Shown: positions 1 to 6,372, counted from the stretch's first letter. The stretch: DNA of 7,588 bases from Methanobacterium sp. (GCA_003151535.1 PLXT01000034.1:1-7588), one strand, 5' to 3'. Translations and numbers: made by a program. The notes: a model not told the origin generated them from the letters alone.

Positions 1-703
1 ATGAATTATCGAAGATGACTGTTGTAGATCTAGTAGCCCCGGATAAACGTTCTGAAATGCGTAAACATGCCATTGAACTGCAGAACAAAGGACATGTCAC
101 ATTCGAAACAGTTAACATCACCAAAGACGGGGAAAAATACCAGTTGAAATTAGTAATCATCTTTTTGAAATTAACGGGGAAAAATTTGCACATGCCGTTG
201 TTCGTGATATTAGTGACCGTAAGAAAGCAGAAAAGGCATTAAAGAAAAGTGAAATGAAGTATAAAAAAATTTTCGATACTGTTCAGGATGTTTTCTTTCA
301 GACCGACACAGATGGTAATATAACTGAAATAAGTCCGTCTATTGAAAGATATTCCGGATATAAACCAGAGGAATTAATAGGTAAACCTGTTGAAATGGTC
401 TATTCTAACCCTGAAGATAGGAACTATCTTCTAAAAGAAATTGGGGAAAAAGGGGAAGTAGTTGACTATGTACTCAAACTTAAAACAAAAAAAGAAGATT
501 TAATTTACTCGTCCATTAATGTTCAGTTGTTATTAGATTCAAAGAACAAACCAATAGGAATTGAAGGTACATTAAGAGACGTAACCGAACGAAAAAAAGG
601 TGAAGAAGCCATAAGAAAAAGTGAAGAGAAATATCGTAACATAGTTGAAAAATTCCTTAAAGTATCCAATGAAATATTAATTGAAATCAATAAAAAAGAT
701 TAA
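1..703 (+). pseudogene. Multi-PAS sensor protein, 5'-truncated by the window edge and interrupted by a one-base frameshift
   Basis: This is the 3' part of a PAS/S-box signalling gene. From the left edge, frame 3 is open before the ATG at 15 (codons E-L-S-K-M), so the true start lies outside the window. Frame 3 encodes the C-terminal half of a PAS domain (VDLVAPDKR, FETVNITKDGEKYQ) and then turns into unrelated residues. From base 146, frame 2 continues the same domain (EISNHLFEINGEKF, then VVRDISDRKKAEKAL, a standard S-box ending). It runs through a second complete PAS domain and a charged coiled-coil tail to a TAA at 701-703. One lost base at 144-146, for example in TTGGAA, would restore the frame. 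No kinase, HAMP or membrane segment is visible, so output must go through partners; the roadblock gene starts 21 bases later. A sequencing error is as likely as a true pseudogene. Confidence 0.8.
254..703 (+). CDS. PAS-domain fragment (downstream frame of the broken sensor gene)
   Basis: This is the intact reading frame after the frameshift, 149 residues. Residues about 5-115 form one full PAS domain: an S-box start (YKKIFDTVQDVFFQTD), the core GNITEISPSIERYSGY, PEELIGKP, and a PAC-type end (GTLRDVTERKKGEEA). Residues 116-149 begin like another S-box (SEEKYRNIVE) but run into an amphipathic, lysine/glutamate-rich helix and stop, which suggests a coiled-coil output or dimerisation tail. The ATG at 254 has no Shine-Dalgarno sequence; the bases before it (AAAGAAAAGTGAA) are normal codons of the S-box linker. 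It is therefore probably internal to the gene at 1-703 and not a natural start. PAS domains bind small ligands, haem or flavin, or mediate protein contacts; nothing here identifies a cofactor. Confidence 0.5.
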   Translation: MKYKKIFDTVQDVFFQTDTDGNITEISPSIERYSGYKPEELIGKPVEMVYSNPEDRNYLLKEIGEKGEVVDYVLKLKTKKEDLIYSSINVQLLLDSKNKPIGIEGTLRDVTERKKGEEAIRKSEEKYRNIVEKFLKVSNEILIEINKKD

Positions 704-713
704 TTATAATTTT

Positions 714-719
714 GGGAGG
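714..719 (+). promoter_or_regulatory. Strong Shine-Dalgarno site of the roadblock gene
   Basis: GGGAGG lies 5 bases before the ATG at 725. It is the best ribosome binding site in the window and fixes the start of the roadblock/LC7 gene. It suggests this small protein is made at a higher rate than its neighbours. Confidence 0.75.
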
Positions 720-724
720 ATTAG

Positions 725-1102
725 ATGAGCAAAACTAAAAAGGAGAAATTGGATGATGTTCTTACTGGTCTGATGCGGGTGGGGCAAATAAAAGCTTGTG
801 GGGTAGTTTCTAAGGAGGGTCTTCTAATAAATTCTAGGGCGCCTCCTGATGTGGATGCTAGAATATTTTCTGCGTTATGCTCAACAATTATGGGAGCTGC
901 AGAAGCAGCCTCAGGACAAATGACAACTGGAACTGTATCGCAAATATCAGTTAAAACCGAAAAAGGAACCATAGTACTCTTACCTGCTGGTTTAAAAGCT
1001 ATATTAACTGTTTTAACTGAACCTGAAGCCCAGCTGGGACTGATATTCTTTGAGATGGAAACACGTGCCGGGCAGGTTGATGAAATTTTAAGGGAGATGT
1101 AG
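725..1102 (+). CDS. Roadblock/LC7 domain protein (MglB-like)
   Basis: A 125-residue, single-domain roadblock/LC7 protein. The family pattern is clear: an N-terminal helix (KLDDVLTGLMRVGQIKA), a strand ending in a Gly turn (CGVVSKEGLLINSR, about 25-38), a long central helix rich in small residues (about 45-64), a strand pair (VSQISVKTEKGTIVLLPAG, about 71-89), and the late LGLIFFEME strand followed by a last helix. Proteins of this fold dimerise and bind small Ras-like GTPases, acting as GAPs or platforms; MglB with MglA is the best-known prokaryotic case. The next gene starts 5 bases later and encodes such a GTPase, so the two products very likely interact. Length is usual for the family. No signal peptide or membrane segment is seen, so it should be cytoplasmic. 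The fold assignment is secure; GAP activity is inferred. Confidence 0.88.
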   Translation: MSKTKKEKLDDVLTGLMRVGQIKACGVVSKEGLLINSRAPPDVDARIFSALCSTIMGAAEAASGQMTTGTVSQISVKTEKGTIVLLPAGLKAILTVLTEPEAQLGLIFFEMETRAGQVDEILREM

Positions 1103-1107
1103 AAGTC

Positions 1108-2262
1108 ATGAAAAAAACACACATCCCCAAGCTCGACGACTTTCTTGGAGGAGGAATTCCAAAAGGATCATCAATACTATTTTGCGCAGTACCCGGAGTA
1201 GAATGTGAAGCCTTTGGATATCAAATCCTCAACGGGATCATCGAAGATGGGGATAAAGGTTTTATCTTCACCAACGTAACAGAACCACAAAATATTATAT
1301 ATGAATTCAGCAAGTATGGATGGAACCTTGAACAGTTTCTTGAAGAAGAAAAAGTTTTCTTTGTTGATGGAAGTTCTAATTTCATGGGAGTACCTCCAAT
1401 GGGTAAATATTCCATAGATGAACTTTCCCAAATAGAAGGAGTTGTACTGAAAGCCATTGATGATATTCCTGATGGTATTGGAGTTATAAACAATTTATCC
1501 ACACTCTTAGATTACCTAGAAGAGAATAAAATAATCGAGATAATAGGTAAATGGAATAAACGTGCAAGAGAAAAAAATACTATTTTAGTCTATATATTCA
1601 CCAAATGGGACTACGACCCTAAAATCATAGAAAACATAAAGAATAGTGTTGATAATGTTATTAGTTTAACAAGTATAGAAGAACGTGTAATTATTGGTCA
1701 AGGGTTCATGGTAACAAGTGCGTCATGGACCACACCTTCAAAGAACATGGTTCTCTTTTTTGTGTTGCAGCCTGGTGGTGTGAAAATATATATTCCAAAA
1801 ATTCTGGTTACAGGACCATATAACGCTGGAAAAACTTCTTTTGTAAAATCAATATCAAAAAAATCTGTATCAGTGGAGAGAATGGCCATGGAAAAGTTTC
1901 CAACCACCATTGCAATGGATATTGGTCACGTTGATCACAATGGTTTCGTAGCAGATATATTTGGTACACCCGGTCAGGAACGTTTCGACCTTATGCTAGA
2001 TGTACTGGCCAAAGAATCTGTAGGGGCTTTTATACTGATTGACTCTAGTGCCCCCCAGACATTTGCAAGAGCCAAGGAAATGATAAAAAAAACACAATCT
2101 GAAGCCATTCCAAAAATTATTGTAGCCAACAAACAGGATCTCCCAGGAGCATTATCCCCTGAACAAATCAGGAAAACCATGAAACTCGATAAGAGTATCC
2201 CTATAATACCAACCGTAGTTAATGAAAATATTGGTGTGGAAAAAGCGCTTGATGCCTTTTAA
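1108..2262 (+). CDS. Fusion of a degenerate KaiC-like domain and a Ras/Arf-like GTPase (COG2229-type)
   Basis: A 384-residue, two-domain cytoplasmic protein. Residues 1-225 have the KaiC/RAD55 layout (IPKLDDFLGGGIPKG, then a P-loop region at 27-36, then the GW/W strand pattern), but AVPGVECEAF has replaced GxPGxGKS/T, V57-T58 stand where KaiC has its Glu pair, and the Walker B aspartate is N128. This half probably does not hydrolyse ATP. Residues 228-384 are a complete small GTPase: G1 GPYNAGKTS (236-244), G2 T266/T267, G3 DIFGTPGQE (283-291, with the Ras-like catalytic Gln at 290), G4 NKQD (341-344), and a G5-like stretch near 368-375. The start at 1108 sits 11 bases after GGGAG (1092-1096) and 5 bases after the roadblock stop. 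The roadblock product is its probable regulator. The C-terminal end (ALDAF) looks a few residues short; see the finding on 2257-2278. Confidence 0.87.
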   Translation: MKKTHIPKLDDFLGGGIPKGSSILFCAVPGVECEAFGYQILNGIIEDGDKGFIFTNVTEPQNIIYEFSKYGWNLEQFLEEEKVFFVDGSSNFMGVPPMGKYSIDELSQIEGVVLKAIDDIPDGIGVINNLSTLLDYLEENKIIEIIGKWNKRAREKNTILVYIFTKWDYDPKIIENIKNSVDNVISLTSIEERVIIGQGFMVTSASWTTPSKNMVLFFVLQPGGVKIYIPKILVTGPYNAGKTSFVKSISKKSVSVERMAMEKFPTTIAMDIGHVDHNGFVADIFGTPGQERFDLMLDVLAKESVGAFILIDSSAPQTFARAKEMIKKTQSEAIPKIIVANKQDLPGALSPEQIRKTMKLDKSIPIIPTVVNENIGVEKALDAF

Positions 2263-2273
2263 AACTTTTATAC

Positions 2274-2279
2274 GGTGAT
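2274..2279 (+). promoter_or_regulatory. Shine-Dalgarno site (GGTGAT) of the first KaiC-like gene
   Basis: GGTGAT matches the part of the anti-Shine-Dalgarno sequence beyond GGAGG and ends 5 bases before the ATG at 2285. It supports that start. The TGA within it would also be the stop codon of the upstream gene if that gene were one base shorter. Confidence 0.6.
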
Positions 2280-2284
2280 TAATA

Positions 2285-2989
2285 ATGATTCCATGTATTG
2301 AATCAGGAATTCCCGGATTTGATGAACTCACACGTTCTAACGATGGCACAGGTGGAATTCCCGAAAATACAGCCACATTAATATACGGACCAGCAAAAAC
2401 AGGCAAATCCATATTTACCAACCAATTCACATATAAAGGACTGACAAATGATGAACCATGTCTATATATCACAACTGACAATGGCTACAAACAGTTCAAA
2501 AACACTATGGAAGAATTTAACTGGCCGATTGAAGAATATATTGATAATAACTCTCTTTATCTAATTGACACCATATCAGATATATCTAAAGGAAAACCTT
2601 CACAATCTGAATCATTTATACAATCTTACATCAACAATCCAACTGACATCATGGTTAAAATAGGTTCAGGTGTTCATTATATCTACAAAAATAATCCCAG
2701 ATTCAGATCTGTTATAGATTCTGCAACCACATTACTTGCATATAACGAAAACATGCTGATAATACGCGTTTTAAAAGCCTATTTAATGAGGGTGAATGAA
2801 GCCGGCGGAACACCAATAATAGTTTACACACAAGATACAGCCGATAGCATAATAGAAACAATGTCAAAATCCATGGTTGACAATATTATACGGGTAGATG
2901 GGGAAAAATTATATATTGAAGCCATGAAGGGTATAGAAAGACGTAGTTCACCCTATCAAATAACAGACAACGGCATTGTTATAAAATAA
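2285..2989 (+). CDS. KaiC-like RecA-superfamily ATPase, first of a tandem pair
   Basis: A 234-residue single-domain KaiC/RAD55-type P-loop ATPase. It opens with the family signature SGIPGFDELT (7-16) and GGIPE (23-27), then an intact Walker A, GPAKTGKS (35-42). Walker B is VIDS (143-146, Asp145). The segment LYITTDNGYKQ has D65-N66 where KaiC has its two catalytic glutamates. The ending YQITDNGIVIK is the usual closing strand of archaeal members. It lacks a second RecA domain and any visible DNA-binding domain, so it is neither a clock KaiC nor a RadA recombinase. Known relatives assemble as oligomers and act as ATP-driven signalling or motility factors (FlaH/ArlH is one branch), but there is no archaellum operon here. 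It lies 22 bases after the GTPase fusion and is followed 34 bases later by its paralogue. ATP binding is well supported; the client is unknown. Confidence 0.85.
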   Translation: MIPCIESGIPGFDELTRSNDGTGGIPENTATLIYGPAKTGKSIFTNQFTYKGLTNDEPCLYITTDNGYKQFKNTMEEFNWPIEEYIDNNSLYLIDTISDISKGKPSQSESFIQSYINNPTDIMVKIGSGVHYIYKNNPRFRSVIDSATTLLAYNENMLIIRVLKAYLMRVNEAGGTPIIVYTQDTADSIIETMSKSMVDNIIRVDGEKLYIEAMKGIERRSSPYQITDNGIVIK

Positions 2990-3012
2990 TTATTATTATC
3001 AAATTAAATCAA

Positions 3013-3017
3013 GAGGT
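3013..3017 (+). promoter_or_regulatory. Shine-Dalgarno site (GAGGT) of the second KaiC-like gene
   Basis: GAGGT ends 6 bases before the ATG at 3024 and confirms that start. The 34-base gap before it shows no clear terminator or TATA box, so the two KaiC-like genes are probably on one transcript. Confidence 0.6.
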
Positions 3018-3023
3018 TCAATT

Positions 3024-3761
3024 ATGATCAATATTCAATCAGGAATTCCAGGTTTCGACCAACTTACAGTATCTGAACTTACTGAAGGTGGAATTCCCGA
3101 GAAATCAACAACACTAATATATGGCCCTCCAAAAACAGGCAAATCCATATTTTGTAACCAGTTCACCTACAACGGACTCTCAAATCAAGAACCCTGCCTT
3201 TATGTGTCGACTGATCAAGGTTATAAACAAGTCCAAAGGGATATGACGGATTTTCAATGGTTGATACAGAACTACATACAAAATCAGACCATCTATTTTA
3301 TAGACGGAATCTCCCATCTCTCTGGTGGAAAATTTGAAAATAAAAACAATATAGTATCTTCATCTGTTAGTAATCCCGCTGATTTAATGGTGAAAGTTGG
3401 TATTGGAACTAGAAATGTTTACAAAACTTCTAATCATTTCAGATCCATATTAGATTCCCTAAATACATTATTTGCCTTCAACCCAGATCAGATGGTTATT
3501 AAAATATTAAAGGCTTATTTAAGAAGAATAACAGAAGCTGGAGGCACGGGTTTAATTGCCTACACCGAAGGTATCACAGATCCTAAAACAGAAAATGAAT
3601 TAAAATCATTATTTAACAACACCATTAGATTAGATGGCCAGCATATACATATAAAATCAGATCATCCAGATTTTGATGAAGTCCAATATTTTGAATCCAC
3701 TTACACAATCACAGACAATGGCATAGTTGTCAATGAAAATAATTTTAAAAACATTAATTGA
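3024..3761 (+). CDS. KaiC-like RecA-superfamily ATPase, second of a tandem pair
   Basis: A 245-residue paralogue of the preceding product; by eye about half of the aligned residues are identical. It has SGIPGFDQLT (6-15), Walker A GPPKTGKS (34-41), and Walker B ILDS (142-145, Asp144). D64-Q65 lie in the position of the KaiC glutamate pair, and ITDNGIVV closes the domain. Differences cluster after Walker B and near the C-terminus, where this copy carries extra residues (HPDFDEVQYFES, about 214-225) and a short Asn-rich tail. That would fit different partners or mixed oligomers. The Walker A coding stretch shares a 23-base exact match with the first copy (2394-2416 and 3130-3152), which points to a local duplication or gene conversion. 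It is the last gene of the tightly spaced block. Substrate and output are not evident from the sequence. Confidence 0.85.
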   Translation: MINIQSGIPGFDQLTVSELTEGGIPEKSTTLIYGPPKTGKSIFCNQFTYNGLSNQEPCLYVSTDQGYKQVQRDMTDFQWLIQNYIQNQTIYFIDGISHLSGGKFENKNNIVSSSVSNPADLMVKVGIGTRNVYKTSNHFRSILDSLNTLFAFNPDQMVIKILKAYLRRITEAGGTGLIAYTEGITDPKTENELKSLFNNTIRLDGQHIHIKSDHPDFDEVQYFESTYTITDNGIVVNENNFKNIN

Positions 3762-3863
3762 TTACCTCTTAAGAATAATCCAAATAAATTATTTGAATAA
3801 TAAAATTCATACTAGTAAAATAGAATTTATTCTTTTGATAAAAAACCATAAATAATTTTTTTT
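3762..3863 (+). promoter_or_regulatory. AT-rich spacer before the TPR gene, possible promoter with a short inverted repeat
   Basis: This is the widest gap in the + strand cluster. It contains a perfect inverted repeat, CAAATAA-A-TTATTTG (3781-3795), and a loose inverted pair GAATAA.../...TTTATTC (about 3795-3832). An AATTTATTC stretch around 3824-3832 could act as an archaeal TATA box, and a T8 run lies at 3855-3863, just before the ribosome binding site. It could be a weak terminator plus a new promoter for the TPR gene, or the site of a regulator. None of these elements matches a strict consensus. Confidence 0.3.
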
Positions 3864-3876
3864 GGAGAGAAAAAAT

Positions 3877-4812
3877 ATGAAAGAAACCCTTATTATAACA
3901 AGTGTTTTTGATAGGTTATCTGGTGGAAACTCAAATAAAAAACCCAATGAAAATAAAGAATATACTATGAAAGATTATCAGGAAATGTTAAAGGAATATA
4001 AAGATGCTGAAGCGGAAATACTAATAAATATTGCCACCATACATTTTGAAAATGAAAATATCCCCGAATCAATCAGAACTCTTAAAAAAGCAATTAAAAT
4101 ATATGCTGAAATTGAAGATATGGGTAAACAAGGACTCGTATATGATTTAATGGGAGATGTTAATCGTTACAACAACAATGATAGTTCTGCAATAGAAAAT
4201 TATAAGAAAGCATATAAATTCTATTTTAAAATTAATTCCGATTATAAAAATGAAATAAAGGAGAAAATCAACAATTTAGAAATTCTCGAATCAGCTGGTG
4301 ATTCTCAGACGAGTTATAACTATGGATTACCTTCGACTACCCCATCGGAAGTCCCCACACCCGATGTTCCGCCATCAGATTATTCAAAAATAAGCAAAAA
4401 GATAGAAGAAGTAATTGGCATACTCAATGGAGCAGATACCTATATGTCGTATGCTAAATCTGAAGAACCAATGGAACAACTAGAAAATGCCTATGAAATG
4501 TCCAATGGTATCGGAGATGACTCAGCTAAATCAACTCTTCTACTTATCATAGGTTATGTTTCATTAGAGAAATTTAAAACCAACGACGCACTTAAATATT
4601 TTAATGCATCACTGGAAAATTTCCAAGAAATTGATGATAAAAAAGGTGAAGCTGTTTCAAGACTATTAATTGGTACTGCAGATTATATTAACGGAGATAT
4701 GGAGAAAGTATCTTCAAATTTCAGGAAATCTATCAAGATATTAAGGGATATGAAAGATATTTCAGGAGAAACTATTGCAATGGAACTCATGAATTCAATA
4801 TACGAGGAATAA
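3877..4812 (+). CDS. Two-lobed TPR-repeat protein
   Basis: A 311-residue TPR protein. I place the start at the ATG at 3877, 7 bases after GGAGAG (3864-3869). A longer frame from a TTG at 3862 would begin before that site and add only five residues. Numbering from the ATG, residues about 40-75 (AEILINIATIHFENENIPESI) and about 80-115 (GLVYDLMGDVNRYNNNDSSAI) form one TPR lobe. A Ser/Thr/Pro linker (PSTTPSEVPTPDVPP, about 152-166) follows. A second lobe at about 215-295 contains LLLIIGYVSLEKFKTNDAL and LLIGTADYINGDM. Each unit shows the spaced small/aromatic residues of TPR helix pairs. Such repeats mediate protein contacts and carry no catalysis. The position behind PAS, roadblock, GTPase and KaiC-like genes suggests a scaffold or adaptor for that system. 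There is no signal peptide. Exact partners are unknown. Confidence 0.8.
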   Translation: MKETLIITSVFDRLSGGNSNKKPNENKEYTMKDYQEMLKEYKDAEAEILINIATIHFENENIPESIRTLKKAIKIYAEIEDMGKQGLVYDLMGDVNRYNNNDSSAIENYKKAYKFYFKINSDYKNEIKEKINNLEILESAGDSQTSYNYGLPSTTPSEVPTPDVPPSDYSKISKKIEEVIGILNGADTYMSYAKSEEPMEQLENAYEMSNGIGDDSAKSTLLLIIGYVSLEKFKTNDALKYFNASLENFQEIDDKKGEAVSRLLIGTADYINGDMEKVSSNFRKSIKILRDMKDISGETIAMELMNSIYEE

Positions 4813-4871
4813 AAAAAAAGATACATTTCCTTATAAAAAGTTAAAAAGAATTAAATTATTTGAAAAAAAAA
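4811..4871 (-). terminator. U-rich terminator candidate for the nitroreductase gene
   Basis: Read on the - strand, two T9 runs (4863-4871 and 4811-4819) follow the nitroreductase stop. The second overlaps the TPR stop codon on the other strand, so both genes share the same short terminator zone. Confidence 0.4.
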
Positions 4872-4879
4872 TTTGATAT

Positions 4880-4915
4880 TTTCTGATTTTTATTAGTATT
4901 GTAAGATATTTTTTT
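4880..4915 (+). terminator. U-rich terminator candidate for the + strand signalling cluster
   Basis: Downstream of the TPR stop the + strand has TTTTCTGATTTTTATT followed by T7 at 4909-4915, the latter touching the stop codon of the convergent nitroreductase gene. Archaeal RNA polymerase terminates at U-rich runs without needing a hairpin. The position in a convergent gap supports the call. Confidence 0.45.
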
Positions 4916-5423
4916 ACCATTTTTCATAGAGAACAATATCGTCAATACTCTTTCGTTGCTTAGTCCTTGGTGTGTCATTTGGATAACCTAAAGGAGTAAA
5001 CACTAGAGGCAACATATTTTCTGGTATATTTAACACTTTCCTTGCAGATTTAAGGTCAAATTTCCCTATCCAACAGGTTCCCAACCCCAGTTCGGTGGCT
5101 GCTAAAATCAGATGATCCATTGCAATGGTTGTGTCCACTTCCGCATAATTTTTACCGTCATCACGTGTCCATCCATCTTCAGTCAGTGCACAGGCACAGA
5201 TTAGAATGGGGGCTTCAACAAAAAATTTTCTGTCGTATATACGTTTTAAATTTTCTTCATTACCACTTGTTTTTACAACTATTAACTTAAATGGTTGATA
5301 ATTATGAGCAGTAGGGGCTTGACGTGCAGCATCAAGTACTTTATTCAATTTATTTTCTTCTACAGCTTTAGATTGGTAATTACGTACACTATATCTTTTT
5401 TGGATCAGATCTGAAAATTCCAT
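4914..5423 (-). CDS. Nitroreductase-family FMN oxidoreductase
   Basis: A 169-residue compact nitroreductase-family protein. I choose the ATG at 5423-5421 because GGGGTGA (5428-5434) lies just before it; the ATG at 5441 would add six residues and place that site inside the gene. Family marks from this start are the N-terminal FMN-phosphate motif RYSVRNY (about 10-16), the flavin-contact segment APTAHNYQPFKLIVV (about 36-50), GLGTCWIGKF near the middle of the C-terminal half, and the late LGYP...RTKQR flavin loop. Members bind FMN, usually as dimers, and use NAD(P)H or F420-type donors to reduce nitro compounds, quinones or flavins. The sequence does not settle the true substrate. It is transcribed towards the signalling cluster and shares no operon with it. 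The length fits the short subgroup common in archaea and anaerobes. Confidence 0.85.
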   Translation of the reverse strand: MEFSDLIQKRYSVRNYQSKAVEENKLNKVLDAARQAPTAHNYQPFKLIVVKTSGNEENLKRIYDRKFFVEAPILICACALTEDGWTRDDGKNYAEVDTTIAMDHLILAATELGLGTCWIGKFDLKSARKVLNIPENMLPLVFTPLGYPNDTPRTKQRKSIDDIVLYEKW

Positions 5424-5480
5424 TTTTTCACCCCGGTACATCTTAATTTTAACATGGCATCTAATATTTCTGATTTAATA

Positions 5481-5492
5481 ATTTATATTATA
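5481..5492 (-). promoter_or_regulatory. Possible TATA box of the nitroreductase gene
   Basis: On the - strand TATAATATAAAT lies about 60 bases before the chosen start. With the usual archaeal spacing of about 25 bases to the transcription start, the leader would be roughly 40 bases and would include the GGGGTGA site. In such AT-rich DNA similar strings arise by chance. A TTTATATA at 5593-5600 on the same strand is a closer match to the methanogen consensus but would give a leader of about 140 bases. Confidence 0.3.
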
Positions 5493-6067
5493 CATTATTT
5501 TAACACATATTATTTTTGATTTTTTTTTAAAGATTTATGTGGCTGATTTAGAAATTATTATGGATATCAGTTTGTTATTCTCTTTAATGGATTATATAAA
5601 GGTGTTTAATGTAAATTCTTTTGAATGATTACTAATTTAACTCCATTTTTGATATATATTTGTATACAATATTATTACTAATTTTTAGGGGTATTTTCCC
5701 AAAATGTTAATTACAAATAAGATTTTCAATAAAAATTGTATGGAAAATAGTTATACTCATACTTAAAATAGCATGGATATAAAATGAAATTGATGTATAA
5801 AATTGAGAATTAGTATTATTTCTAATCTCCAAAAAAAACCATATTATTAATGATTTAACCAATTTAAGTTGCAATGATTTCCTTCAAGTAAGACTATGTG
5901 TAATCGTAAGAAAAATAAATAATATCAATTTAAAATCATTTATCTTTTATATTATGGATGTATTTCTATTAAATAGTTCAAAAGATTAATTTGGTATCAT
6001 CAATACAATTTTAATTAAACTATCGAAAGGGTAATTGTTGTTATTCATGCATGATATAAAAAAATCA

Positions 6068-6085
6068 TAATTATAGTTAAGAACG
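6068..6085 (+). repeat. 18-bp repeat, copy 1 (TAATTATAGTTAAGaACG)
   Basis: It matches 7565-7582 at 17 of 18 bases, with 14 consecutive identical bases. This copy lies inside the long non-coding region. Because the other copy sits directly upstream of the DUF362 gene, it may be a shared regulator site or promoter element, or the trace of a small duplication. Confidence 0.45.
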
Positions 6086-6258
6086 TAATTTATTAAACTT
6101 TTTGAATCGATGAATCTGGTGATATTATCTCTAGACTAACTTAAAACCAATTTTTACCGATTTTATTATTTGGATAGTGTAAAACTTTTGGTACTTCACT
6201 ATAAGTTGTTATACGAAACTATGACGAAATTAAATCTAAATAGAAATTATTTATAGGG

Positions 6259-6372
6259 ATAGTGAAATAGAATTTTAAAATTCTATAATCATGTTTATTT
6301 AGAAGAAACATTTTATTCCAAATGGCTATTTATAATACTATTCAGAAGCTAAACCTATACAAATTTCACTAT
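6259..6372. repeat. 10-bp inverted repeat pair (ATAGTGAAAT ... ATTTCACTAT)
   Basis: ATAGTGAAAT at 6259-6268 is the exact reverse complement of ATTTCACTAT at 6363-6372. Two partial copies lie nearby (ATAGTG at 6174-6179 and TTCACTAT at 6195-6202), giving four motifs in alternating orientation within 200 bases. They could be operator half-sites or arms of an RNA structure. Confidence 0.4.
6267..6286. repeat. Perfect 20-bp palindrome ATAGAATTTTAAAATTCTAT
   Basis: The sequence equals its own reverse complement over 20 bases, with no spacer. It overlaps the end of the ATAGTGAAAT arm at 6259-6268. With no loop it is better suited to a dimeric DNA-binding protein than to an RNA hairpin. It lies about 125 bases beyond the DUF362 stop codon and far from any start codon. 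Confidence 0.6.

Noticed and set aside
721..1122. Open frame of 133 codons on the - strand opposite the roadblock gene
   Set aside because: It is the mirror of a clear roadblock/LC7 gene with a strong ribosome binding site. The antisense product resembles no family and has no start signal.
2266..2273. TTTTATAC as a promoter for the first KaiC-like gene
   Set aside because: A TATA box here would put the transcription start at or inside the coding region, although the gene has its own ribosome binding site; co-transcription is simpler.
2285..3761. Circadian clock kaiC
   Set aside because: Both proteins have a single RecA domain, no second domain, and there are no kaiA or kaiB genes nearby.
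3862..3876. TTG start five codons upstream of the TPR ATG
   Set aside because: It lies two bases before the GGAGAG site that serves the ATG at 3877, so the site would be inside the gene.
5424..5441. Upstream ATG at 5441 for the nitroreductase
   Set aside because: The GGGGTGA site lies between this ATG and the one at 5423, which is correctly spaced for the latter; nitroreductase similarity starts at MEFSDLIQKR.
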